A stretch of 64,000 nucleotides of DNA from Acidimicrobiia bacterium (GCA_016871175.1 VFZL01000020.1:1-64000), one strand, 5' to 3'. Positions 33,561 through 43,482 are shown, counted from the stretch's first letter. The notes: generated by a model from the sequence alone, not told the origin. Numbers and translations are program-made.

Positions 33561-34847
33561 GTGAGACGACCGACGTTGCCTGCTCCGTTGACGCCGCTCA
33601 TAGCGGCCGCACTCTTGAGCCTTGCGAGCCCGACCGTCGCGACGGTCGGCGCCCAAGGCACGACCACCGCGCCTCCAGCCACCAGCGCTCAGGCGCCGCC
33701 CCCCAATCCGGGGGTCGAACCCACCGGCCTGGGTGGCCACGTCGAGAACGACCCGATCCGGTGCTGGACGCGCACGAGCGCCGGAGCGGTGCGGATCGGC
33801 GAGACCTTCACGGTCACGTTGACGTGCGCCGTCATCGAATCCGATCTCGTCCAGGTTGTGCCCGACGAATCCAAGCTGGGCGTGGCGGTCGTCCAGATGA
33901 CTCCGTTTGAAGTCGCCGGCGGGTTTCACCCGGCCGATATCAAGACGAACAGTCGTCGCTTCTTTCAGTACGACTACAACGTCCGCATGATCAATCCGGA
34001 CGCGATCGGCACCGACGTGCCGATTCCGCTCATGCAGGTGACCTATCGCGTCAACAGCCGTATCGCAGGCAACCAGCAGATGCAGGGCCGTGAGCTGACC
34101 TACGTACTCCCGCCGATGTGGGTGAAGGTTCTCTCGGTCGTACCGCAGGACGCCACCGACATTCGCGATACCGACGAGGCGTCCTTCTCGCGCGTCGAGC
34201 AGATTGCGTTCCGAGCCGGCGCGCTTCAGATTGTGGGGACGACGCTGGTCGTGCTCGGTGGGGTGATGACGCTGCTCGCTCTCATCAGCATTGCGCGGCG
34301 CGCGGCGAGACAGGCCAAAGGACCCCAAGAGCGTCTCCTGAGTCGGCCTGCTCTCATGCGTCTGGCTGTCCGAGAGCTGAGTGCTGCACAGCAGGAGGGG
34401 ATCGCGAGCGGGTGGACCGATGCCGCGCTGAGTCGAACTGCTGGCGCACTGCGATTGGCGGCGGCGGGTGCCACCGACCGGCCGATCAGCCAACAGGTCG
34501 TCGAGGCGGAGGTGACCGCCGGCGACGGGCGCTTCGTGATCTCGAGACTGGGCCGCGTCAAGCGGACTGCCGTGTCGGCCGCCGTGACCAGTGACGATAT
34601 CGATCGCGCGTTGCGTCGTATCCCGGAAGGGTCGTCGAAGCGTCAGTTCCTGGAGGAGCTCCAGCAGACGCTTCGCGCCCTCTCCGCGGCACAGTACAGC
34701 CGCCCGGGCGCGGACAGGAGCGGCGTCGACACCATCGTGAACAAGGCGCTGGAGCTGGCGCGTCAGGTACGGTCGCAGTTGTCGCGGCCGCGGGAGTGGT
34801 TGAGGCGTCTGACGGCGCGAGTCCCCCTGCTTCAAAGACACGCGTGA
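33561..34847 (+). CDS. Bat-type membrane protein with signal peptide and periplasmic beta domain
   Basis: About 428 residues from the GTG at 33561, preceded by GAGGG; the frame opens at 33537. Signal peptide (LTPLIAAALLSLASPTVATV), then Pro/Ala-rich linker, a periplasmic domain about 60-215 with GETFTVTLTCAVIESDLVQV, then one membrane helix (IVGTTLVVLGGVMTLLALIS) and a long helical, Arg-rich cytoplasmic tail to residue 428. The domain placement resembles BatD-like or oxygen-tolerance proteins but I could not recognise a named family. Overlaps the next gene by GTGA. Confidence 0.65.
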   Translation: MRRPTLPAPLTPLIAAALLSLASPTVATVGAQGTTTAPPATSAQAPPPNPGVEPTGLGGHVENDPIRCWTRTSAGAVRIGETFTVTLTCAVIESDLVQVVPDESKLGVAVVQMTPFEVAGGFHPADIKTNSRRFFQYDYNVRMINPDAIGTDVPIPLMQVTYRVNSRIAGNQQMQGRELTYVLPPMWVKVLSVVPQDATDIRDTDEASFSRVEQIAFRAGALQIVGTTLVVLGGVMTLLALISIARRAARQAKGPQERLLSRPALMRLAVRELSAAQQEGIASGWTDAALSRTAGALRLAAAGATDRPISQQVVEAEVTAGDGRFVISRLGRVKRTAVSAAVTSDDIDRALRRIPEGSSKRQFLEELQQTLRALSAAQYSRPGADRSGVDTIVNKALELARQVRSQLSRPREWLRRLTARVPLLQRHA

Positions 34848-35947
34848 TTGGTCTGAACCGCATTCGCACGCTGATCGACCAGGCCCTCGCGGAGTGGCAG
34901 AACCTGCGCGTGGACGAGCTGCAGTTCTGGCACCGCAGCGAGGCGCGGCTCATGCTGCTGGCGCTCTTGAGCCTCACGCTGATCTTACTGGTCGTCCGCT
35001 CGTTGACCCACGAATGGCGCGGCCGTCATGGGCTGGTGTTGCCGGCGCTGCTCGGATCGATCCCGCGAGCCCGCTTGTCGTTCCTGCGGCATACGCCGTG
35101 GGCGCTGTTCCTCGTGGGCCTCGGGTTCTTCGTGCTGTCACTGGCCGATCCGTACAGCGCCCTCATCAGCCGGCAGGAGTCATTCCCAGGCCGTCGCATC
35201 GGTCTGCTGATCGACGCGTCGATCAGCATGCGCACGCCGTTCACGGCGGCTACGCTGAACAAGCGCGCCGCCACCGATGCCGCATTTTTCACCACCGTCG
35301 CGGCTGCTGAACGATTCGTTCGGATGCGGATGCAGGACAAGCAGCGCGACCTGCTGGGTCTCGTCGAGTTCGGGAACCAAGCGTACGTGGTCACGCCGTT
35401 TACGAACGACTACGACAACATCCTGCTCAGCATCTCCCTCATTGGCGATCCCGTCGAGTTCTCGATGTTTCCCGACCAAGGGACGGTAACAGCCAAGGCG
35501 ATCGATCAGATCATCGGCCTCTACAAGGCGTTCAACTTCCTCGACGCGTCCGGAAACATCATGGTCATCTTCAGCGACGGCGAGGACACGCACAACCAGC
35601 TCGAGGACAAGAACCTCGACCAGGTCGTGCAGCTCGCGATCGATTCAAGGGTGCCTGTGTATTTCGTCCGGACGAACTACGACAAGGGCGAAGGGCAGAT
35701 CATCCCGGACGAAATGTGGATTCCCGCCATCGAGAAGACCGGGGGCAAGTTCTACGCAGCGAGCAGCGAGAAGGCGCTCCTGGCGGCGATTGAGGACATC
35801 GATCGCGTCGCGACCGGAACGATTCAGGTCAAGCAGTACACGAGCCAGCAACCGCGGTTCGCGATCTTCGCGTTCATCACGGTGATTGTGTGGTCACTGG
35901 CGATTGCGTTGAAGCTCACGGTGCCGCATTTTTCGAAACTAAGCTAA
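34844..35947 (+). CDS. VWA-domain membrane protein (BatA-like)
   Basis: 367 residues from the GTG at 34844, whose TG overlaps the previous TGA. Two membrane helices (LMLLALLSLTLILLVVRSL and WALFLVGLGFFVLSLADPYS) precede a von Willebrand A domain (about 120-315) with the MIDAS motif DASISM, the Thr loop near FTNDYDNILLS, and IMVIFSDGEDTHNQ supplying the acidic metal ligand. A C-terminal helix (FAIFAFITVIVWSLAIALKL) anchors it again. BatA-like proteins partner MoxR and DUF58 proteins. Immediately followed by the next gene. Confidence 0.88.
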   Translation: MIGLNRIRTLIDQALAEWQNLRVDELQFWHRSEARLMLLALLSLTLILLVVRSLTHEWRGRHGLVLPALLGSIPRARLSFLRHTPWALFLVGLGFFVLSLADPYSALISRQESFPGRRIGLLIDASISMRTPFTAATLNKRAATDAAFFTTVAAAERFVRMRMQDKQRDLLGLVEFGNQAYVVTPFTNDYDNILLSISLIGDPVEFSMFPDQGTVTAKAIDQIIGLYKAFNFLDASGNIMVIFSDGEDTHNQLEDKNLDQVVQLAIDSRVPVYFVRTNYDKGEGQIIPDEMWIPAIEKTGGKFYAASSEKALLAAIEDIDRVATGTIQVKQYTSQQPRFAIFAFITVIVWSLAIALKLTVPHFSKLS

Positions 35948-36667
35948 ATGCGCATGAAATCCGTCGTCGTCCAGTTTCTGATCGCAGCGGTACTCTTCGT
36001 GGCCGGGGCTGCCGCATGGAACGAATCGAAGACAGCCCAGAGGGTGGCCGATGCCTATCAGCGCTTCGCGACGCTGAAGTACGACGTCGACGATCGAATC
36101 GGCGAGACCGCCTCGCTGCTCGACCGCGTGCCCTTGCCAATCGAGACGCTGGGGTCCGAGGTTCGCCGACATCGGTCACGGGTGGCGTACTGGAGAAGTG
36201 AGTATCCCGCGTTGACGTCGCCACTCGAGGCGACGGACCAGCAGCTCGTCGCCGCCGACCCGACGCTCATGATGGTGCGCGCCAACGCGTCCTACCGAGC
36301 CAGCTTGTCTCGGCTCGGAGACGCCGCGATCCTCGAACGCCTGGATGGCATCATCAGTGCATACGCCGACGTGCTCCGTGCCGATCCGAGCCGAGCCGAC
36401 GCCTCGTACAACTACGAGTACGTCGTCCGCTTCCGCGATCGGTTGGCGAAGATGCGGCCGCGTGACCGGACGCCGAAGAACCTGTTCAAGTCGGAGGAAG
36501 TCATCGAGAGCGTCGACCTCCCGACGGGACCGACCATCTACGGCCACCCCGGCGGTCCGCCGCCAGAGATTCCGGGCAATCAGTTCAAGACGATCGCGCC
36601 CATGCCGTACGACGAGCGCGAGGAGACCGATCCCGGTCGCGGTGCCCAGCCGCGCCGTCGAGGATGA
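35948..36667 (+). CDS. Membrane-anchored helical protein of the Bat operon
   Basis: 239 residues from the ATG at 35948. One N-terminal membrane helix (SVVVQFLIAAVLFVAGAAAW) and a mostly alpha-helical outer part about 40-190 with a TPR-like segment ADVLRADPSRADASYNYEYV, then a Pro/Gly-rich tail with HPGGPPPEIPGNQFKTIAPM. This matches the TPR-type subunits (BatC/BatE analogues) found between VWA proteins in Bat operons, but I could not assign a named family. Overlaps the next gene by 4 bases. Confidence 0.6.
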   Translation: MRMKSVVVQFLIAAVLFVAGAAAWNESKTAQRVADAYQRFATLKYDVDDRIGETASLLDRVPLPIETLGSEVRRHRSRVAYWRSEYPALTSPLEATDQQLVAADPTLMMVRANASYRASLSRLGDAAILERLDGIISAYADVLRADPSRADASYNYEYVVRFRDRLAKMRPRDRTPKNLFKSEEVIESVDLPTGPTIYGHPGGPPPEIPGNQFKTIAPMPYDEREETDPGRGAQPRRRG

Positions 36668-37779
36668 ACGTGCTTCCGCGCATCGGTTTCACCGAGGTCA
36701 CGTTCGGCTCGCCAGAGTACCTCTGGCTGCTGGTGTTCCCCGGGTTGCTGCTGCTCCTGTGGGTCTGGCGCTTCATTCGTCGCCGAGCGGACGCTCGTCA
36801 CGTGATTCGCAATCGCCTGGTTCCTCGCCAGTCGCGGTTCGCATTTGCGGGTGAGCTGCCGTTCTGGCTCTGTCTCATCCTGTCCACGGTCCTCACCATC
36901 CTGGCACTCGCGCGGCCACACGGCCCGGCGATCGCGCTACGCCAGGGCGGCATGGATTTGGTGATCCTGCAAGACGGCTCGGCGTCGATGCGCGTGCAGG
37001 ACGTGCCTGGTGACCGTTGGCAGCGGTCTACGCGGTTTCTGCGCATGCTCGGCGATTCCATGAGCTGGCAGAACGACCGTATCGCCATGGCAGTCTTTGC
37101 GCGCATCGCGGCGCCCCAGATCAGGTTGACCAAGGATCCCAATACGTTCTTCTTCTTTCTGGACAACCTCGAGAAGAACTCGCCATTTCGTATCGAAGAC
37201 GACTCGACGTGGGACACCAACCTCGAGCTCGGGATTCACTGGGGGCTTCGCCTGATCGAAAAGGACGAAGAGCTGCACGGTCCCTCTTCGAATGCACAGC
37301 TCTTTGTGATGCTGTCCGACGGCGAGGCGTGGAGCGGTGAAGTCGAGAAGTCGCTGCAACGGGCGGTCGATGCCAACGTTCCGCTGTTCGTGGTCGGCGT
37401 CGGCACGCTCGGCGGTGGCCGGATGCCGAAGTGGGTACCGAAGACGCCAGACGAGGAAGCGGATCCGGAAACACCGCTGATGTCGCGGCTGGACCGCGAG
37501 GGGCTTCAGCGGATCGCCTCGGTCGGCGGGGGTCAGTACTTCGAGCTCGACCGGGACGGTGATCGCCAAATCGCCAACGCGATCATCGACGCGGCGAAGC
37601 GCAGGGCGCCGGCCATCGGCGTGACAGAACAAGCCGAAGAGCTGTACTGGCGATTCCTGGTCATTGGCGCACTGATTGCCGTTGCGGGCCTGCTCTTCTT
37701 GCGTGAACGCGCGGACTTGTGGATTCAGCTCATTGGCGGAACGGCGGTGCTCCTCACGCTGTCCACCATCATCGGCTGA
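36664..37779 (+). CDS. Second VWA-domain membrane protein (BatB-like)
   Basis: 371 residues. Layout typical of Bat proteins: two N-terminal membrane helices (EYLWLLVFPGLLLLLWVWRF and PFWLCLILSTVLTILALARP), VWA domain about 95-310 with MIDAS DGSASM, FVMLSDGEAWSGEVEKS and VPLFVVGVGTLGGGRMPKW, and a C-terminal helix pair (LVIGALIAVAGLLFL, LIGGTAVLLTLSTIIG). The last gene of the MoxR/Bat operon; a 21-base gap separates it from the ABC transporter genes, which may be co-transcribed. Confidence 0.88.
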   Translation: MNVLPRIGFTEVTFGSPEYLWLLVFPGLLLLLWVWRFIRRRADARHVIRNRLVPRQSRFAFAGELPFWLCLILSTVLTILALARPHGPAIALRQGGMDLVILQDGSASMRVQDVPGDRWQRSTRFLRMLGDSMSWQNDRIAMAVFARIAAPQIRLTKDPNTFFFFLDNLEKNSPFRIEDDSTWDTNLELGIHWGLRLIEKDEELHGPSSNAQLFVMLSDGEAWSGEVEKSLQRAVDANVPLFVVGVGTLGGGRMPKWVPKTPDEEADPETPLMSRLDREGLQRIASVGGGQYFELDRDGDRQIANAIIDAAKRRAPAIGVTEQAEELYWRFLVIGALIAVAGLLFLRERADLWIQLIGGTAVLLTLSTIIG

Positions 37780-37800
37780 CGTGTTCTCGGGGCCCGACGC

Positions 37801-38493
37801 GTGACGGCAGTGCCGGCCTCGCTCCTCGCGGTGGAACGGGTTTCGCGGCACTATGCCACGGGCGACGCGGTCGTGCCTGCGGTCTCGGACGTCACGCTCG
37901 TTCTCGCCCCCGGAGATTTCGTCGCGCTCATGGGGCCCTCCGGGTGCGGCAAGTCGACGCTCCTCCATCTGTGCGGCGCGATGGACCGTCCGACCAGCGG
38001 AACCGTTCGCCTGGAAGGAGCCGCGCTCAACGATCTCTCGGACGATGCACTGACACGCATCCGGCGTGAGCGCATCGGGTTCGTCTTTCAGTTCTTCAAT
38101 CTGCTGCCGACGCTGACCGTGCTCGAGAATGTTGCCCTGCCCCAGCTGCTTGCCGGACAGCGGCTTGGCGTCGCTGAGGGCGCCGCGAGAGTCCTCCTCA
38201 CGCGGGTCGGTCTCGAAGCGCGCCTGCGCCACTATCCACAGCAACTCTCGGGCGGCGAGATGCAGCGGGCCGCGTTGGCACGCGCCCTCGTCCACCGCCC
38301 GGCCCTCATCATCGCTGACGAGCCGACCGGCAACCTCGATTCGGAGAACGGCGCGGCCGTGCTGGAGCTCCTCATCGAGCTCAACCGCGAGACGGGCACG
38401 ACGATGCTGCTCGCGACGCACGCCGCCGAGATCGCTGGAGCGGCTGGGCGCGTGATTCGCATGCGTGACGGGCGCATCGAGAGCGAGACCTGA
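37801..38493 (+). CDS. ABC transporter ATPase, LolD/MacB (AttE) type
   Basis: 230 residues from a GTG. Walker [22 protein letters not shown]-loop [20 protein letters not shown], signature [20 protein letters not shown], Walker [21 protein letters not shown] and the switch His in [17 protein letters not shown]. The [11 protein letters not shown] spacer is typical of LolD/MacB-type mechanotransmission exporters. It pairs with the overlapping FtsX-type permease (1-base overlap). Confidence 0.94.
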   Translation: MTAVPASLLAVERVSRHYATGDAVVPAVSDVTLVLAPGDFVALMGPSGCGKSTLLHLCGAMDRPTSGTVRLEGAALNDLSDDALTRIRRERIGFVFQFFNLLPTLTVLENVALPQLLAGQRLGVAEGAARVLLTRVGLEARLRHYPQQLSGGEMQRAALARALVHRPALIIADEPTGNLDSENGAAVLELLIELNRETGTTMLLATHAAEIAGAAGRVIRMRDGRIESET

Positions 38494-41075
38494 TGCCAGC
38501 CTTTCGACTCTTCTCCTGGTTCATCCTGCGTTCGCTAAGGCAGGACCCCTTGCGCTCGATGACGACGGGAGTGGGCATCGCCCTCGGGGTGGCGGTCATC
38601 GTGGCGATTCAGCTGACGAATGCCAGCTCGGTGGCTGGATTTCGAACCGCCCTTGACACCATCTCGGGACGGACGTCGCTCGAGATCGTCGCCACTGGCC
38701 TCGGGATCGACGAGCGCCGCCTCGTTGAGCTCATGTGGCTGAGAGACTTCGGCGCCGTCTCGCCGGTCGTCGAGGGCGAGATGGCCGTGCGCGAAGCGAA
38801 CGGCCCGCGCAAGCGCCTGCGCGTACTGGGCATCGACATCCTCCGCGACCGGCCGTTTCGCGAGTATCAGCTCCTGGATTGGTCAGGCGCCTCGCCCGAG
38901 CCGCGGCCCCAGGAGTTCCTCGATCTGCTGGTCGACCCGGGCTCCGCCATTCTGGCGGCGAAGTTTGCCTCGCCCAGGGGACTCGCCGTCGGGTCGACAC
39001 TGGAGGTGCTCGTCGGTGATCGTCGCGCCGCGCTGAAGGTGCGTGGCTTGCTTCGAGACGAAGGACCGGCGCGTGTGCTCGACGGTCGCTTCGTGCTGAT
39101 GGACATCGCCGGGGCTCAGCAGCTCCTGGATCGCTACGGCCGGGTGGACCGAATCGATCTCCGCATTCCCCAAGGCGGCGACGTCTCCTCGGCGCAGGCT
39201 CGGATTGCTGCTCGTCTGCCGAGCGGACTCACAGTCCGCCGACCGGCACAGCGTGGCGAGCAGGTGGAACAGATGCTGGCAGCCTTTCATTTGAATCTGA
39301 CGGCGCTGTCCTATGTGGCGCTCCTGGTCGGCCTCTTCCTGGTCTACAACACGGTATCGGTCTCCGTCTTGTCGAGATGGTCGGAGATCGGCACCCTTCG
39401 CGCGATCGGCGTGTCAAAGGCCGGCGTACGTGGTCTTTTCCTCGGGGAGGCCGCGGTCTTGTCGCTGGTGGGTGCGACGGTTGGCCTGTTCCTCGGACGC
39501 CTGCTCGCCGACGCGACCGTGGCGCTGACGGCCACCGCCGTCTCCGCAATCTACATTGCGACAGCGGCCGCCCCGCCCGCCCTGCAGACGTGGCACGTGG
39601 CCCTGGCGTTCGGCTCGGCCGTGCCTCTCGCCCTGCTGGCAGCCCTCGTTCCCGCCCAGGAGGCTGCGACGATTCCTCCGGCCGTGGCGCTGCGCGGCGC
39701 CGACCAGGTCGACCGACACACCCGCGTCTCACGCCGCCACCTCTGGGTGCCAGGAGTCCTCCTGGGGGCGGCCATCTGGTTTGCGACCCGAGGCCCCGTC
39801 AATGGGCTCCCGCTCTTTGGTTACGCGTCCGCGCTCGCCACCGTGTTCGGTGTGTCGTTCCTGGTTCCGCTGATTCTGCTCGCGGCCGTGCGCGGGCTGG
39901 TATCGACGGCTCGTCGATGGCTGAAGGTGGAAGACTGGCTGGCCGTCACGAACCTGTCTGCCGCCGTGCCCCGCCTGTCGATCTCGGTGGCAGCCCTGGC
40001 GGTGAGCCTATCGATGATGGTCGCGATTGCCGTGATGGTCGGGAGCTTTCGTGAGACGGTCGCCTATTGGATCGGGCAAACGCTTCAGGCCGATCTCTTC
40101 GTGAGTCCGGGAACGGGGCGTTCGCCAGCCGCCGGTGAAATACTCTCCACGGAGCTTCCGGCGCTGATCGCCGGTTCGCCCGGTGTAACAGCTGTCGATC
40201 GGTATCGAGCGATTGACGTTCCCTACCGAGACACGGTGATCCGCGTCGGCAGCGGCGACTTCTCCGTCGTGCTGGGGCACGGGTCTCTGCTCTTCAAGGC
40301 ACCGGCCGACGCGCGCGAGCGCATGCGGGCCGCCATCGGTGAGAACGCGGTCGTCGTCTCTGAGGCGTTCTCGCTGAAACAACAGCATGGTATCGGTGAT
40401 GTCATCGAGCTGCCGACGGACCGGGGGCGTGAGCCCTTCACCATCGCCGCGATCTACTACGACTACTCGAGCGACCGCGGCGTCGTCATGTTAGACAGGA
40501 CCGTCTTCGAGCGTCACTTCGATGATCGCTCGACCAGTGGCATCACGGTGTACCTACAGGACGGAATCGATCCTGAGGAGGCTCGCGCGCGCCTGCTGAG
40601 GGAGATCGGCGACCGGCACGAGGTGTTCATCAACACCAATCGGTCGCTTCGGATCGAGGTCTTGCGGATCTTCGACAGCACCTTTGCAATCACCTATGCC
40701 CTCGAGCTCATCGCCATCATCGTCGCCATATCAGGCGTGTCCGGGACGTTACTCACGCTCGTCCTTGAACGAGAACGCGAGCTGATGATCCTGCGTCTCG
40801 TGGGGACCGAGCGGCGCCAGATTCGTCGGATGGTCGTGGGCGAAGCGATCATCATCGGTGCCATCAGTCACGGCCTGGGCCTGATCGTCGGCCTTGCGCT
40901 TTCGCTGCTGCTCATCTTCGTCGTCAACGTCCAAAGCTTCGGATGGACCATTCAGTTTCACTGGCCGATCGCCTTCATCATCCAGTCGACGCTGCTGATC
41001 CTGATAGCGACGGCGCTGGCCGGACTGTACCCGGCCTATCGTGCGAGTCGCCTGACGATGGTGCACGAGGAGTAG
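38493..41075 (+). CDS. FtsX-like ABC permease (AttF/G type), duplicated halves
   Basis: 860 residues, about twice a standard MacB-type permease core. Each half has an N-terminal helix plus periplasmic domain plus FtsX core: QDPLRSMTTGVGIALGVAVI, then LVGLFLVYNTVSVSVLSRWS and EIGTLRAIGVSKAGVRGLFL; second half LTLVLERERELMILRLVGTE, RRQIRRMVVGEAIIIGAISH and the ending AGLYPAYRASRLTMVHEE. Roughly ten membrane helices. In the AttEFGH group two permeases are separate; here a single double-length protein is used. The partner ATPase is upstream and the AttH-like protein downstream. Confidence 0.9.
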   Translation: MPAFRLFSWFILRSLRQDPLRSMTTGVGIALGVAVIVAIQLTNASSVAGFRTALDTISGRTSLEIVATGLGIDERRLVELMWLRDFGAVSPVVEGEMAVREANGPRKRLRVLGIDILRDRPFREYQLLDWSGASPEPRPQEFLDLLVDPGSAILAAKFASPRGLAVGSTLEVLVGDRRAALKVRGLLRDEGPARVLDGRFVLMDIAGAQQLLDRYGRVDRIDLRIPQGGDVSSAQARIAARLPSGLTVRRPAQRGEQVEQMLAAFHLNLTALSYVALLVGLFLVYNTVSVSVLSRWSEIGTLRAIGVSKAGVRGLFLGEAAVLSLVGATVGLFLGRLLADATVALTATAVSAIYIATAAAPPALQTWHVALAFGSAVPLALLAALVPAQEAATIPPAVALRGADQVDRHTRVSRRHLWVPGVLLGAAIWFATRGPVNGLPLFGYASALATVFGVSFLVPLILLAAVRGLVSTARRWLKVEDWLAVTNLSAAVPRLSISVAALAVSLSMMVAIAVMVGSFRETVAYWIGQTLQADLFVSPGTGRSPAAGEILSTELPALIAGSPGVTAVDRYRAIDVPYRDTVIRVGSGDFSVVLGHGSLLFKAPADARERMRAAIGENAVVVSEAFSLKQQHGIGDVIELPTDRGREPFTIAAIYYDYSSDRGVVMLDRTVFERHFDDRSTSGITVYLQDGIDPEEARARLLREIGDRHEVFINTNRSLRIEVLRIFDSTFAITYALELIAIIVAISGVSGTLLTLVLERERELMILRLVGTERRQIRRMVVGEAIIIGAISHGLGLIVGLALSLLLIFVVNVQSFGWTIQFHWPIAFIIQSTLLILIATALAGLYPAYRASRLTMVHEE

Positions 41076-41076
41076 G

Positions 41077-42219
41077 ATGAACGGCGTGGAGCACGGCTAC
41101 CCGTCGCTGCGGCAGGTCGCCGCGATCGTCGACACCGGCGATCCGGTGAGGCGGAATTACCGCATCACCGTTGGCTATTGGCAGATCGCGCGAGCGATGC
41201 GAGACCGGTTGCCGGGCGGGGCTACGTGGTGCGCGTTCGGCACGTGGGCATCACGTCAAGCGGGCACGTCGATTCGCAAGGAGGATCTCGAGCGCGCCGT
41301 CGCGAGAGGCGTGCAGGCAAGACTCGAGCACCGCCCGATTCTGCACGAGGCGCGCCGCGTCCTCAGGGGCACGTGGGGCGCTTCACACGATGAGAGCTAC
41401 CTGCTCAGGTTGGTCGGCAATCTGAGCCAGGGTCTGCCGGGGATCGACCGGACCGCGGCCGCCCTCGCGACCGGGAACGCGCTCATTTTTGGCGAGATCG
41501 GGCGTGAGTTCTCGCGCTATCTGATGGATGGGGCTTCGGCCTTCGGTGACGGTCTTCGGCCGGGCGCGTCACCCGAGGGGCAGGACCTCTTGAGATCGGC
41601 GTTCACGCACTACGCAGCCGCTGAGCAGACCGGGGAGGCTGGCGCGCGCGCCCAGCTGATTCTCTTGGGAAATGTGCAAGTGGCGCTCCACGAACAGACC
41701 GTCGCGCACCCCCTCATCCGTGAAGCGTTGGATAGCGCCCTGCTCGATGTCGCCGACACCAGGCGCCGGGTGGTTTCACGACTGGATGCACTGCTGGCGG
41801 GGGGCCCGGTCGGCGTCCTGCACACGGGTCTCGGCAAGCGCGTGTTCAACGGCTTGGCGGACGAGCTCTCAGAAGAGCTCCGTGCGGTAGCGCGAATGGT
41901 GATCACGGAGCGGCTGATGAGCATCGAGATGCCAAAGCGAGAGGTCCTTCGTCTCGGCGCGGACGTCCCTTCGGTCTTTCCCTCATCGTTGGCAACCGTC
42001 ACCAACGACGCACTGGCCGAGCAATTGGCTGCCCTCGATCCGACCCCGGACTCGACGGTGGGCAGCGGCACCGCCGACTGGTCGAGCCTGTCTGACCGCA
42101 TGCACTTCCTCGCGGACTTCTTCCGCCGCTATCAGGAAGACCCGTCCCTGTTCGCGCCGCCGTTCTCGGACGTGGACCTCCGCGCCATCGAGCAGAATGG
42201 ACTCCCGCGATCGTCATGA
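41077..42219 (+). CDS. Hypothetical protein in the ABC/AttH operon
   Basis: 380 residues, not recognised. It starts one base after the permease stop and overlaps the AttH-like gene by 4 bases, so it is translated as part of the exporter operon. The sequence is mostly alpha-helical and soluble. It starts YPSLRQVAAIVDTGDPVRRN and YWQIARAMRDRLPGGATWCA, then FGTWASRQAGTSIRKEDLER and later LTVTN-like turns such as SLATVTNDALAEQLAALDP. No membrane segment and no signal peptide are seen. The Cys/Trp-rich start and the conserved-looking helices suggest a real globular protein, possibly iron- or oxygen-related, but no motif proves this. Confidence 0.7.
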   Translation: MNGVEHGYPSLRQVAAIVDTGDPVRRNYRITVGYWQIARAMRDRLPGGATWCAFGTWASRQAGTSIRKEDLERAVARGVQARLEHRPILHEARRVLRGTWGASHDESYLLRLVGNLSQGLPGIDRTAAALATGNALIFGEIGREFSRYLMDGASAFGDGLRPGASPEGQDLLRSAFTHYAAAEQTGEAGARAQLILLGNVQVALHEQTVAHPLIREALDSALLDVADTRRRVVSRLDALLAGGPVGVLHTGLGKRVFNGLADELSEELRAVARMVITERLMSIEMPKREVLRLGADVPSVFPSSLATVTNDALAEQLAALDPTPDSTVGSGTADWSSLSDRMHFLADFFRRYQEDPSLFAPPFSDVDLRAIEQNGLPRSS

Positions 42220-43403
42220 GGAGACCGCTCCGCGCCCACTTTCGCTCGGCGTGCGGACTCGCAGCGGCCTTGGCGGTCGGCAGCCGACTGTGCGTCGTCC
42301 CTGGCCAAGCCTCGCAGAGCGGGACGACGACAGCCGGGACGGGCGCGTCAACCTGGAGACAGGCCGCGCCGGGCCGTCCAATTGTGTTGCCGGCCGACCA
42401 TGCGAGCCATCCTGAGTACAAGCTCGAATGGTGGTACTACACCGGCAATCTCGATGGTGCGGATGGCGCTCGCTACGGCTTCCAGATGACCTTCTTCCGA
42501 GTAGGCGTCGACCCGGCGCCCAAGAACCGCTCGCGCTGGGCCGTCCGAGATCTCATCATGACGCACGTGGCAATCACCGACGTGCGGGGCCGGCGTTACC
42601 TGTACGCCGAGCGCTTGAATCGTCCTGGACTCGGATGGGCAGGCGCCGATACCGAGCGCTACCGCGTGTGGAACGAAGAGTGGGAGGCTTCGCTGCAGGG
42701 TGCGACGCACCACCTGAAGGCGGCCGCTGTCTCGGTCGGCGACAGGCCGCTCTCCTTCAGCCTCGATCTGACACTCGCGGAAACCCAGCCTCCCGCCTTG
42801 CATGGAGACGCCGGCTACAGTCGAAAGGGCTCCGATCCCGGGAACGCCTCTCACTACTACTCGCTGACGCGTATGCCCACTCGCGGCTCGCTCACGATCG
42901 ACGGTCGCACGTTCGCGGTAACGGGCCTGAGCTGGATGGACCACGAGTTCGGCACCAGCTTTCTCGAGACCGGCCAGATCGGGTGGGACTGGTTCGCCAT
43001 CCAGCTCGCCGACGGTCGAAGCCTCATGCTCTATCGATTTCGCCGAAGCGACGGCACCAAAGATCCGCGGTCGAGCGGCACCGTGATCGACGCTGCCGGC
43101 CGCGCGACGCCCGTCGGATTCGAGGCCGTCACGTTGACGCCAGGCCGAGCGTGGATCTCGACGGCGAGTACGGCTCCCTATCCCGTCGCTTGGCGTGTCT
43201 CGCTGCCTCGAGAGCGGCTGGATCTGACCGTCGATGCCGTTCTCGACAATCAAGAGCTCAGGACTGCCGAATCCACGGGCGTTGCCTACTGGGAGGGCAC
43301 GGTCGACGTCCGCGGCACAGCCGACGGCCGCCCAATCACAGGCCGTGGCTACCTGGAGATGACAGGCTACTCAGGGCAGGCGATGGCGAATTACTTGCGG
43401 TGA
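42216..43403 (+). CDS. AttH/CrtC-like secreted lipocalin-type hydrolase (COG5621 group)
   Basis: 395 residues. N-terminal signal (ACGLAAALAVGSRLCVVPGQ) with no lipobox clearly seen. The body is a two-domain lipocalin-like fold: KLEWWYYTGNLDGADGARYG, FQMTFFRVGVDPAPKNRSRW, RDLIMTHVAITDVRGRRYLY, SRKGSDPGNASHYYSLTRMP, GLSWMDHEFGTSFLETGQIG and WDWFAIQLADGRSLMLYRFR. The WWYYTG, FR, HYY and MDHEFG motifs are typical of CrtC hydratases and AttH proteins. Its operon place behind an ATPase and FtsX-type permease matches the AttEFGH arrangement. Substrate unknown, probably a lipid or hydrophobic compound. Confidence 0.85.
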   Translation: MRRPLRAHFRSACGLAAALAVGSRLCVVPGQASQSGTTTAGTGASTWRQAAPGRPIVLPADHASHPEYKLEWWYYTGNLDGADGARYGFQMTFFRVGVDPAPKNRSRWAVRDLIMTHVAITDVRGRRYLYAERLNRPGLGWAGADTERYRVWNEEWEASLQGATHHLKAAAVSVGDRPLSFSLDLTLAETQPPALHGDAGYSRKGSDPGNASHYYSLTRMPTRGSLTIDGRTFAVTGLSWMDHEFGTSFLETGQIGWDWFAIQLADGRSLMLYRFRRSDGTKDPRSSGTVIDAAGRATPVGFEAVTLTPGRAWISTASTAPYPVAWRVSLPRERLDLTVDAVLDNQELRTAESTGVAYWEGTVDVRGTADGRPITGRGYLEMTGYSGQAMANYLR

Positions 43404-43482
43404 GGAGGCAGCGTCCTTGTGAGTTCCGCGCTCTGGATTCTGCGTCTGAGCGAGACGGCACTCTTCGGCCTGTCTCCAGGCA

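Noticed and set aside
32892-34841. Minus-strand frame of about 650 codons opposite the DUF58 and Bat-type genes
   Set aside because: Shadow; both genes on the plus strand have domain support and coupled starts.
36937-38421. Minus-strand frame opposite the BatB-like and ATPase genes
   Set aside because: Shadow of two well-supported genes.
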